Below, one piece after another: positions 1 through 10,105 of a DNA stretch of 64,000 nt. The DNA is from Neurospora intermedia (taxonomy: Eukaryota > Ascomycota > Sordariomycetes > Sordariales > Sordariaceae), in assembly GCA_037102815.1 (NCBI GenBank), contig BTPP01000006.1, forward strand, positions 124,001 to 188,000, in the 5' to 3' direction. A program made the translations under genes and the position numbers. Position 1 is the first letter of the stretch; the number at the start of each line of letters is the position of its first letter. The notes below the pieces were generated by a model, which saw only the letters and a list, made by a program, of their open reading frames with translations, searched no databases and was not told where the DNA came from.

Positions 1-180
1 ATCCCTCTCGCCATCGCAACCCCACACCCAAAACAGGAACCACCCTCCCCTCCCTCACCTCAATCATACCATTCTCCCTCCGGCTTTGATATCTTTACGC
101 GCGACTCCCAACTCCACACGCAACCACCACACAACCACCCCTCCCTAAGACTCCATCAACGCCTCCAATTTTCGATAGTC

Positions 181-404
181 ATGGTCATGATCAAGATCCC
201 GACGCTCATCTCAAGGTATTGATACAGCTTACACTCCTCACCTCCTCATCACCATCCCAGTCCCCTCATCGATGAGACCGATTGATTAATTCAACCGCTT
301 ATTCTAGGCAGGTAGCACTCAATTACTTTTGGATGTCCGATCCAAAAATCTCCAGAACGCGCGGGAGCCTCATTTACAAGCCTGCCCGAAAGTTCGCCCA
401 GTAA
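181..404 (+). CDS. Candidate two-exon microprotein, 43 aa
   Basis: I read exon 1 as 181-215 and exon 2 as 308-404. The intron opens with GTATTG and closes with TTCTAG, and joining restores an open frame of 43 codons ending in TAA at 402-404. The peptide starts MVMIKIPTLIS and ends YKPARKFAQ. It is basic, with a central NYFWMSDPK stretch and no membrane segment. Exon 2 uses mostly C-ending codons, as real exons here do, and the DNA upstream is a CA/CT-rich leader typical of fungal 5' UTRs. I do not recognise the family. A further 5' exon outside the window is possible because TAG lies just before the ATG. The donor is weaker than most in this window, so this remains a candidate. Confidence 0.4.
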
Positions 405-1025
405 TTCTAGGCACCGATTCCGTGATTTTCTAGCTGAATGTAGATCATACTCCATGGTAGATCTGGTCCTGGTGCGATGATGCTATAAACTCGACAGTCC
501 AGGTACAATCGCATAGACCTAGGTGATCATCCGGCATTGCGCTGCTTCCGATGGAGCGGTGATCTGTGTCGGTAAAAGCGAGTTCTGAGATCTTGCTTGA
601 GGGGGGCGTGTGGCGTAAACCGGAAATACTGGCGAGCCTTGCATAAGGTACGTGAGTGGGTAGTGATTCAACCACTAGCTTTATGTTGGACAAGCAACGA
701 AGCAGATGAGGAGCTAGAAAGAGGACTTATGGAGAGTCTTGTACGTGATTCATGATTCGGTGATCTCATTGAAACATATATACGGTAATGGTATAGTATG
801 GTAGTATCGTGGGTATGAATGAGATGAGTGTGGACCATTGACTCCATGCCAGTTCCAGTTCCCTCTTCACCCTATTCCGGTCCAATGCGGAAAATGAATA
901 GAAACAAAAAACAAAGGAAAAAAATAACTGAGCTAACAACAAATGGGTATAATAATTTCTCTTCTCCTTCCTTCACTCTGTCTCACTCCTTCTTCGTAAA
1001 ACCCTCTCATCGAGGGCCATCGTCT
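405..1025. other. Intergenic, no gene seen
   Basis: This is AT-richer sequence between the 43-aa candidate and the 3' end of the large minus-strand gene. It probably holds both 3' UTRs. The open frames in it are short and lack coding-like codon use. Confidence 0.6.
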
Positions 1026-3095
1026 CTAGCGAGACCCAAGCTTGTGAACCCACCTCTTCAGCATCATCCTCATACCTGGCTTCTTCTCCTTCTCCCCCTT
1101 CACACCCTTGTGCACCGCAAACGTGGTATCGACCACCAACTTCGGCACCTCACGTGCCTTTTTCTCTTCTTCCACTACTTTCTCTGTCGTTGGCCTCACA
1201 TCCATTGAAGGCCTAATTTCCTGAATAGGTGCGCAGTACGTCGATGCCATCGAATCGTCCCTCTGATGCCCAAAGTAGTGGTGCTGGGAATGCAGCAACC
1301 CTCCGCCCACCAGCGGGTCCGCCGACCTGTTTCTCAACGGACACATTCCTTGCAGTCCGTGCCGAACCTTTTCGCTAATAGGACTACCCAGATCCTGATC
1401 GCTTTGCGCTTCCGAAAGTAAGCGGTGTCGCATAAAGTTGGCACCGGTGCTGGTTGCGCGGCGCGGGCCGGGTAGGCGGACGTTGCTGGCAGAAGGCGCG
1501 GGTGAGGTGCCCCGTTCGCTGATAGCTTTCTTGATAGGTTGGGCGGGCATGGAGTGGCGTTTTGGTTTGGCCGATTGCGCTGGTGTTGCTGGCTGTTGTA
1601 ACCGTGGTGTTTCTGCGTCGGACGGCTGCCTGCTTATTGGCGGGGTGCTGCCCTTCGAGGAGCACAAGGAGTCGGATGCCATCGGCCGGGACCATGTGTG
1701 CCTGCGGCGGGTCTTTTCGTTGCCGGTAGTTGGACTTGTTGGTGATTTGTCATCCGAGCAGGGGCTGGAGTGGTTGTGAGTGCTGGGAACGTAGTTTGGC
1801 GACCATCCTGATCGCAGGACTATCCATAGGGCCGTGGTCGAAATGAGAGACTTGGTGGCTTCGTCGATAATGCGCACAGTTCGCTCAGGCTCGGGCTCGG
1901 GCTGGGTGATGCCGATCCCGGAGTCAGCTTCGCTATCTTCTGGCGATGAGGTTTGTGGGCTCGAGGGGCAAGACGATGAGCCACCCCGGCTGAGAGCATT
2001 GACAGAAACCGCGCGACCAAGTGGCCTTGGTGGGAAGCGACCATAGGACGAGGAGACAGTAGTGTAAGTGTCCTGGACAACGAGTGTACAGTGAGTTAGG
2101 GTTGCCATGACTGGATGGCGTCGCGACAAGGGGTTGAGAATACTGAAGGTGAAGCGAGGATATTCGGGCGGCGGGGCAGGTGTATCCGCCGGGGTTGTAG
2201 GTGGCGTTTTGCCAGCGCTACGGCGAGCCCAGCGGGCTGTCGTTACGTGACCGCATTCATCGACATGGACAAAGTCGTAGGATCCGTTAGGCAACGCTTT
2301 GGCAGTCCAGATGGATCCATCTCCCAGTACAATCTCCGTTTCCTCCGAGTGCTTGACCGGGCTGTACACAGCAAGAAGCTTGCTCTTCTCAAAGGTCTCG
2401 TCACTATCGCCGCTTTCCGAACCCTCCCGCTCCGACTCGTCATCATCCCGCTTCATCAACACTAGGTCGTCGTACCCAAGCTGGCGCTTAACCCCGAAGA
2501 TGCCCGGAAACCGCTTTGCTAGTCGGGGAGTTATCACAAGGCCGGCGATCCGCGAAGACGGGAAGACCTCGAGCATAGGGCGCGCATGGCCATCGGGAGA
2601 GACCGCCTTGAGTTGCAAGAGTAGCCTGGGTAGAACTGTATGCATCACCTTGAGATTTCCAAGCTTCTTTGGGGTAGGATAGCCAAGGTAGTAAGTGGTA
2701 CTGGTGCTCTTGCGCGAGGTCGTCCGACGGCGGCGGGGACGGCGACCTGACTCGGAGTGACCGTCGACCGAGGCGGCCGTCTCGCTCATTTCGGAGTCAG
2801 AGAAGACATGGTGGTCGTCATGTTGCATCTCAGGCGTCTGGGGTTCCACCACATCGGGTTCCAGGAAGCGAACTAAGGGCTCGGGAGTGCGGCTCCGGGG
2901 AATGTACTCTGATGCTGGCCGTTGTCGCAAAACAGGCTTCTTTGGAAGGGCAGTAGTCGTGGTGGTCACGCGGCTCTTTGGTGGTGAGAGAGCCGAGAAT
3001 AGAAGGGGAGGTCGTAGCTTGTGCGAAGAATGGGACGACGAGGGTCTGTTGGAGTATTCGTGACCGTGCATGCTGGCGCCGGCGTGAAGAAACAT
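1026..3095 (-). CDS. Uncharacterised Ser/Pro-rich conserved-type protein, 689 aa
   Basis: This is a single uninterrupted frame of 690 codons on the minus strand with C-ending codon bias. I chose the first ATG (MFLHAGASMHG), which follows a leader rich in short repeats. The N-terminal third is Ser/Pro/Thr-rich with an Arg-rich patch (GRRPRRRRTTSRKS, near residue 120). Two ordered stretches follow: one around residues 145-215 (LGYPTPKKLGNLKVMHTV, then a segment about Arg/Lys/Phe-Pro-Gly) and one around 315-345 (FTFSILNPLSRRHPVMATL). The remainder is low-complexity Ser/Pro/Arg sequence up to a basic C-terminus (MMLKRWVHKLGSR). There is no signal peptide or membrane helix. I do not recognise a named domain. 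The layout, ordered islands in disordered sequence, suggests a regulatory or scaffold protein, but no function can be assigned. Confidence 0.8.
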   Translation of the reverse strand: MFLHAGASMHGHEYSNRPSSSHSSHKLRPPLLFSALSPPKSRVTTTTTALPKKPVLRQRPASEYIPRSRTPEPLVRFLEPDVVEPQTPEMQHDDHHVFSDSEMSETAASVDGHSESGRRPRRRRTTSRKSTSTTYYLGYPTPKKLGNLKVMHTVLPRLLLQLKAVSPDGHARPMLEVFPSSRIAGLVITPRLAKRFPGIFGVKRQLGYDDLVLMKRDDDESEREGSESGDSDETFEKSKLLAVYSPVKHSEETEIVLGDGSIWTAKALPNGSYDFVHVDECGHVTTARWARRSAGKTPPTTPADTPAPPPEYPRFTFSILNPLSRRHPVMATLTHCTLVVQDTYTTVSSSYGRFPPRPLGRAVSVNALSRGGSSSCPSSPQTSSPEDSEADSGIGITQPEPEPERTVRIIDEATKSLISTTALWIVLRSGWSPNYVPSTHNHSSPCSDDKSPTSPTTGNEKTRRRHTWSRPMASDSLCSSKGSTPPISRQPSDAETPRLQQPATPAQSAKPKRHSMPAQPIKKAISERGTSPAPSASNVRLPGPRRATSTGANFMRHRLLSEAQSDQDLGSPISEKVRHGLQGMCPLRNRSADPLVGGGLLHSQHHYFGHQRDDSMASTYCAPIQEIRPSMDVRPTTEKVVEEEKKAREVPKLVVDTTFAVHKGVKGEKEKKPGMRMMLKRWVHKLGSR

Positions 3096-5904
3096 GGTGG
3101 TGAGGTACCCCTAGGGCCCCGGAGGCCCTTTCCGTTTGGGGTCGACAGGATGTGTATATGGCAAGGGAGGAAATTGCTAAGTGAGGTGAGATCGTAGTGG
3201 GAAAGTGCGCAGGGGTGTGTAGAGGTGTGATATGGAAGGAACTGCAGTGCCGTATGAGGAAGGGTCGAATGTGTAAGCCGTTGCCGAGTCCGTCTCAACG
3301 GAACCAGCCGCGATGGTAAGTAGGTAGGTGTTGGTGCGCCTTTGGCCGTCCCCCCTCTTATATGAAGTCTCAATATTCGGAACCCGGAAGCCGACTAAGA
3401 ATGATCCCCAGCTATATCCCCCTGCTCTCAAAGCACTGCCACATGCGCAAATCCCGAAACACGGGAACACTGAATCAGCTCAACGGTCAATAGTGGACTC
3501 TAGCTCTGGCGCAATCCGACGAAAGCGAAATCGTTCCTCCCCGTCTCAACTGAACACTGGAGAACCCTGACTGATGAGCTGTCCTTCACATCGATGAATG
3601 GTTGTATACAGAAGTTGCAGGTCGAAATGCGGTTGCCTAACGAACAGTTGGCTAGTAGTGAGGGCGTAAGAGCTAAGAACGTGGTGAAGCAAGGGGGTTG
3701 ATGGAACGTTATATGAGAGGTCTACCACGGCGGTCCGGTGGCGTCGTATCGGAGAAAACAGAAAAGTCGCGAAAGAAGGAAGGGGAAGAAACAAAAACAG
3801 GATTCCAGATCAACAGGAGATACACCTTGGGAAGACACCAGGAACGTGGAGACAGCACGGAAGAGAAGAAGACAAGGAAGGCCCTGATGATGTTTTGAAT
3901 TAATTAGCCGTTCCGGATGGATAAGGTGAGGAGCTGGAGAAAAAATAAGACCCTGGGCTACCGGAGCCTCTGGAGTTCTTGAGGAGCCCGAGAGAAGCAA
4001 AGCCTCGGACGTTGTTGTGGTGTGTGGAAGGATGTCAAGAGAGAAACCAAACAAATCAAGGGGGGACCTGGGCAGACTCGGAGTGGCAGGGGAGGGAGCA
4101 CCAACAAAGTGGATGACCAATTGGCGTCCGACTGTCACCGTGTCTTGGCCTCACCCCTCTGACTGACGGGGTTCAAGCCGTGGCCGAGCTGCGAGGAGCT
4201 CCAAGAGGTTTGGAAACGGTGGTGTTGCTGTGCCAGTGGCCGGTCACGACACCCGCGGCGCCCAAAGAAGAAAAAAAGCGACGGCGGAAGCGCACGGCAG
4301 ATCCTGCTAGATCCTGGTAAAGGTAAGCGGGCAGGGGACTGGCCAAGCCCTGAGCTAGCCTGGCCAAATTAAAAAAGATGGGGCCAGTTCGGTGCCGATG
4401 GTGGATGACGGTGGACGCCGGCAACGGTGAGTCGCTGAAATCGGCCGCCGATGTGTCAAAACCGTCGGACGTTTGGCGTGGCTTTTTCCTTCGGCGGCGG
4501 CGGCGGTACGTAGCTCGATCCTTGTGAATGTCGCCAGCACTCTCCACTACACTAGCCAAGCGATGATGTATTCCAGCGAATCCTATTGCGTGCCGAGAGT
4601 GGATCAGCCTGACAAACCTTCGAATGAAGAACCTCGCAGCGAATTCTCGAATTGTAACCGGGGTCGCTGATTTGTCCGTTGGTGATGTTTTGTGGTGGAG
4701 GTTTAGTCAGACGGGTAGGTATCGCTGGGCTGAAGCCTGGTGCTGCTGGACGACGAGCAACTGAGAGAGTGTATGTGAGTGCGTGTATGTGTCTAAGTGT
4801 GTGCCACGAGGCCGGACCAGATGGCCATGAGCGGTCCTGGTGTTTTGATGTCGGCGACGAAATCCGAATGTCATAGCTGACATATATATGATTTAAGAGA
4901 AGGTGCAAATCTCGTGGCAATGTCGAGCAGCTACCTACTATTTGCGCCGCAAAATCACATTGCCGACCAATCCGACCCGACTGCCAGGAGAACATTTTCC
5001 CAAAGCATCGGTGGCGACAGACTAGAAACCCAAAAAAGACTTGGAAAATTTTAAGACACCAACCAGAAACAAAAGGCTGGCAATGTGTCCATTTTCTGGG
5101 GAAACCAGCCAAGGTTCGCGTCAAGCAGCCGTGACAACAGTGTCTAGTATACACTACTATCTTAGCATGTCTTGAGACGTGGCCGTTGACTGGACCTTCT
5201 AAGCGATATGTTCCCCAAAACAGTTCCCTTCACTCGTCATCAGTCTCAATTCGTTGCTGGCTGGTGGAAGGTCAACTCAGTCATACAAAGAAAACCAATT
5301 GAAGAGTTTCGAAACGCCAAAGTCCCCGGAAGTCCCAGGCGGGGTTGATTTGTTCAACTGTTTGGACATGGTCCGTGTAAGTTACGTTTTGCAAACAATA
5401 CATACAGCGCTTGCGTACACGTACTGCAACAACACTGCAATACGGCAACGCCAAGCATGTGTACGTCACCCGCCTAGGCTGCAACTGTAACCACTGTAAC
5501 TGTATGTAACAGTGTCATGTGCCCATGCTGGTCTGTGCCCACAGCTGCTGTTGTCTCCTCCCTGCCTTCCAGTTCGCTTGTCAGGCTGCTGAGACGATAA
5601 CGGGGCTCGAAGCACACTGGTGTCGCTGGCGACAGACAACATTCGACGACGACCACTACTCCTTGCGATCAGACCAACCACACGCCAGCCCAACCACATC
5701 TCTCCCAACGCGACCGCATCAACGACGCCCCTCTTTGGCATGATTTATGACGAACCTGAATAATTGAGAATAACGATACCCGCCGATAAACGAGCATTAC
5801 CAAACGAAACCCCGATACGGCCAGCCCGACGACAGCACCCCCACACCTGCCCCGAACCCCAACCTCCACATCCGATAGCGACACATAACTCCATTGAACC
5901 CAAG
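3096..5904. other. Divergent intergenic region, no gene seen
   Basis: This is 2.8 kb between the large minus-strand gene and vti1, transcribed away from each other, so it should contain both promoters and 5' leaders. Open frames up to 200 codons occur (for example 4552-5154 minus) but they lack coding-like codon use or recognisable domains. Confidence 0.6.
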
Positions 5905-6745
5905 ATGGCCAACATTCTCGACAGCGAAGCCGGCACGGAGCTCTTCAAGCACTATGAGACGGAATACCAGCTGGTCCAGGCCGACCTGGTCCAGAAGCTC
6001 GACCAAATCTCGGAGCTGACGGGCGAGCCCAGGAAAGCCGCCCTTAGCACGGCCGAGCGCGCCCTGGAGGAGGCCGGCGAGCTGCTGGACCAGATGAACA
6101 TGGAGAAGCAGAACGTGCCCAGCTCGTCGCGGACCACCATCAACAAGCGACTACGCGACTACCGAAGCGACGTGGACAAGTATCGTCGCAAGCTTCAGAC
6201 GCTGGCGACGGACCGCAGCGCCCTGTTCGGCGGCAGATACACCGATAACCCGGGCTCGTCGAGTGGCGATAGGCATTTTGAGCAAAGGCAGCAGCTGCTA
6301 TCTGGTGAGTGGTGGACAGAAGCACCTTATACATGGCAAGAAGAAACGGAATGCTGACTACTTTCCCCCCGAAACGTAAAAGGCACCGACCGGCTCGATC
6401 GGAGCACACAACGCCTCAAGGCCAGTCAGGCGCTGGCCGCCGAGACAGAGGCCATTGGCGCCAGCACCCTGGCCGACCTGCACCGCCAACGCGAAGTCAT
6501 TGAGCACACCACCACGATACTATACGAGAGTGAAGGCTATGTGGACCGAAGTGTCAAGACACTAAAGGGCATGGCACGCAGGTACCACCCTCCCCTTTTG
6601 TCCCGATGCGAACCATGATGATTAGGTAATACTGACCACTTGCGCCTCTTCCATTAGGATGGCTACGAATCGGATAATCACCATTGCTATCATCACCGTG
6701 CTGGTCCTCCTTATCATTGCGGTTATCGTTAGCAAGTTCAGGTGA
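5905..6745 (+). CDS. vti1: Vti1 v-SNARE, 228 aa, three exons
   Basis: Exons are 5905-6304, 6383-6581 and 6658-6745; both introns have GT-AG ends and the first has a CTGAC branch site. The protein has an N-terminal three-helix V-SNARE domain (about residues 1-95), a Qb-SNARE helix (about 134-198) with the zero-layer Gln near residue 169 in DLHRQRE, and one C-terminal membrane helix (about 204-226, IITIAIITVLVLLIIAVIV) ending KFR. Length and layout match the Vti1 family, which works in SNARE complexes for Golgi-to-endosome and vacuole fusion. The start MANILDSEAGTELF is preceded by CCAAG and aligns with the family N-terminus; an upstream in-frame ATG at 5764 would add 47 low-complexity residues and is less likely. 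Confidence 0.93.
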
Positions 6746-8051
6746 TTGTATTGAGAGAGCTGAGTGAGTCCATAAAGAAGGGAATACAACAGGAGTTAGA
6801 ACAGACAGGGGTGTTCAGTGACATCACGATATATACGAACAGGAGGTGGATGGTTTGGACTGTACCGATGGAGCGTTTGTTATAACAGAGACATGTTCCA
6901 GTTCCATGTTTTTCGTATCGTAGGGATGGTATCGTACGGGGGGGTTGTATTTTTACACAAACGGCGTCACAAAGGGAGGTGGTTTCGAAATTCAGACGTA
7001 CTGTTTCTTTCTCATGACCATACGGCGGCACTTGCTTCCATGGACGTTCCGACATCCGACAGGGGAAAACGGCTCGCCATGTCCACAACACAACTCGCCG
7101 CCACATGGGTAGCGGATCGTTCTCTATGATTTCAAATGATTCTCTTCTGAGACATAGTATCCCTGACTTTTGGTCGGTGTTGACCGGGGCCTTGGTTATA
7201 ACAAATTTTCCGTTGGCCACTGTTGCTTGAATGATTTGCGTTCAACCACACCTCTGCTGGGATGTGAATTGGTAGCTTGGTAGTTCTACAAGAAACAGAG
7301 AACGAGCCATGGACAAACTCGCTATTTCTTGTGCCCAAATTAAGCTTCTTTGCCACCCTGAAGAACCGTGGTGTATATCCCAGCAGAGGTGTCTTGGTAA
7401 CACATGTACACTACGGGCCTATTACAAATGAGTAGATCACATTTTCCATGTGATAGAAACACGCATCACTGCAAATCATGTCAAGACATCTTCAAGATAC
7501 TTCAGTTTCGTTGTTGTTCACATTTGCATAACCCCACTTTCACAGATACATACATAATTAACGGACCCTCAGACCTTCAGCTCCAACCGAACTTTAGGCG
7601 GTGAAAAGAAAAGTCCACCGGACTGATGTTCCGCAGCTCACAAGCTGCAGCTGGATGGAGATCGCCAGTCTCTCCCCGGCTTCCTTCCACTCGTCTCCAT
7701 TTTCACCTCCAATTCTTCACTTCGCGATGGAGTCACAAGACAAAAACACCAAAACCGCTTACGGAGCGGACTTTTGGCGAGGGGAGTTCAGTCGTCGGGT
7801 CCCATGGAAGCCACTGCAGGGCACCGACGGAGAAAAGCCTCGCTCCACTGTGGACCCCCTCTGTCTCTCTCTCTCTCTTTCCCTCTCTTCCACTGCAGCG
7901 GGACCTACTGACTGCAGTGCAGTGGGCCAGCTGAAAGTCTTTAGAAGGGAAGGGCACATCCGGGATGGATGGAAAACGAGGGACGGACGGATGCACAAAT
8001 TGCACAATTTTCACAAAGTACTTACACAAAAAAAATATCGGAGGACACAAA

Positions 8052-8120
8052 ATTCGGATTCGGATTCGGATCGATGCGGGAATCGGATCGATGCGGGATT
8101 CGGATCGATGCGGGATTCGG
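8052..8120. repeat. Tandem repeat: ATTCGG x3 then 17-mer x3
   Basis: Three copies of ATTCGG (8052-8069) are followed by three 17-bp units ATCGATGCGGGATTCGG, the first with one substitution (8070-8086, 8087-8103, 8104-8120). The hexamer is the tail of the 17-mer, so both probably arose by slippage from one seed. Confidence 0.9.
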
Positions 8121-8556
8121 ATCGCCGACATGAAATTTCTCATACGTATCAACGTGGTGAAGTCCTCACCAGTCACGTTGACTGGCTTCAAGTTGAGAAG
8201 TGAAGCAGACAGAAAAGAACCCCGCGCGGCCGTGAGTCGGAGTCGGAAACGGAGTGAAGAAGGACCCCGATGTCCGTCCATTGCGATGCTTCCATTCTTT
8301 TGTTGTTGTTGTTGGTGTTGTCGTTGTCAATCAGTCACGCTTCGGCGCTGGTTCGTTTGTTTTGGACTTCAATCCACACCTGTGGGAAGTGGGAACTGAA
8401 GCAACGGGACGATGTCACTGTTGCAACCACCAATGAATGCCTGGTGGCCGTTTCGGCAGGCCTACATACCTAGCGTAGAAGATATCGATGTCACAGGGCA
8501 GAAAGAAAGAAGCAAAGTCAATGTAGGTAGGGCGGGCAAAATGACTTGATTTGATA

Positions 8557-8591
8557 TGATACATGATACATGATACATGATACATGATACA
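8557..8591. repeat. Tandem repeat TGATACA x5
   Basis: Five perfect 7-bp units in non-coding sequence. Confidence 0.9.
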
Positions 8592-8819
8592 TCACTGATG
8601 CTGTGGGATTCGAGATTCCCAAAGGTTAGTTGGCAGGGGCTCTTTTGTTTGGAGATCGTCAAACGGTTTAAGAAAGAGAGGAGCCAATTACGTGAAGAGC
8701 CGCTTACATAACGGCTACCTTGTGGGCTTCTACTGCATAGTACGTGTACTGCATGCAATGCATATCAAAGCTCTGAGCTCAAGAGCTAGTGATGATGCCA
8801 AGGGTCGGAGGGAAAAAAG

Positions 8820-8850
<31 letters not shown>
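8820..8850. repeat. Poly(A) tract, 31 bp
   Basis: An uninterrupted A run preceded by GGAAAAAAG. There is no adjacent open frame or target-site duplication that I can recognise, so slippage is as likely as a retroposed tail. Confidence 0.9.
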
Positions 8851-8854
<4 letters not shown>

Positions 8855-10105
8855 CAAAGTCCAAAATGGGTCCAGGGAACATACCGGTGTCATCAGGAGT
8901 GCACTCGCATGTCTCGGTGAAGGCTTGTGGTCATTGATTGCTGAGAAGAATGTCTAACGAGTTTCGGCCGAATCGATTCTCTTGGATCCCTCTGCAGTCT
9001 CTTCAACGGAGTTTACCTACGGTACGCATCAGGCAAAAGTCCCTTCATCGGCCCTTTTAATAGCTGTGCTGCAGTTCTGGACTTTGAACACGATGGATCG
9101 TGTTTAGCGAAGATGTCCAGCAGCTTTTCACATGCGAATATCGTTCGGAAGGTCAGGCCACCTCCTACACTACAGTGATCTGATATCTCAAGTTGACACC
9201 CAACTACCGGCAGATAGCCTCGTGCGATCTAGTGGTTCACCGCCGAGAAGGGATACATCATACATATCGTGGCGATGAGATTGGGACTTCCGGTTACTTC
9301 CGAAGTCTTGCATCAAGCTGAAAGGGGAAGTTTGTTTACTTGGGAGGAAAGGAGGCGTGAAGCTCTCACCATGACTGGCGTGTAGTCGTGTCTTTCTTGT
9401 ATTTAGGACGACGTTAAGGGCATAGGTCCGAGCGTCGCGTCTCATAAAAGGTTAGGGTGCGTTAACAATTAGCGCTCTCCAGTACAGCGGATACCGTAAG
9501 TTTCAGTGCCACGCCGCAAGCAACTGATTGTTTCACCATGTCACTTGCTGCAACCTCGAGGAAGTGGAAGTGGTGACACTGGCAGTGACAACCTCGTTCT
9601 CATCTCAAAGAGGCACGTACCCCCCCGTTCACCACATTGGATTTGGAGGCCTGAAACGCCACAACACGGCACATACAACGCTATCGGGAAGAACAAGGCC
9701 AAAAGGAGAGCAATACCTTTAACCATAACCAGTTAAAGATTTCTCATTCATCGGGTTCGTTCATTCAATTCAGCCTTACCGAAACACCGGAAACTCGCCA
9801 ATCTCAACGACCAAGAAGAACCCCTGACACCCACGTGGAACTTTATCAACAACTCTTCAAAGTGACACGAACCATCACATACACACGGGCGACACACTGG
9901 GGACGCAGTACCACCTTTCGCGCGCGCAAGGTACGCATACACCTTTGATGGTCTGAGTGAGATACACGTTGTGTTGTACCACAATTCCCACGGCCTTCCC
10001 GTCGCCATTCTTCTCGGGTCTCCCGTCTGTGCCCCCTACCTATCGCAACTCCAGATCCAGATACACCAACCATCTCAACAAACATCAAACCGAACAACCA
10101 ATGAC

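Larger units (their letters stand above)
6746..10105. other. Intergenic, simple repeats, no gene seen
   Basis: These 3.4 kb follow vti1 and precede gpi18. They hold a CT-rich tract near 7860-7890, a 17-bp tandem repeat (8052-8120), a 7-bp tandem repeat (8557-8591) and a long A tract (8820-8850). The longest frames (for example 7601-8203 plus) run through these repeats and show no domain. The last few hundred bases are the gpi18 promoter and leader. Confidence 0.6.

Noticed and set aside
4552-5154. 200-codon minus-strand frame upstream of vti1
   Set aside because: Codon use is not coding-like and no domain is visible.
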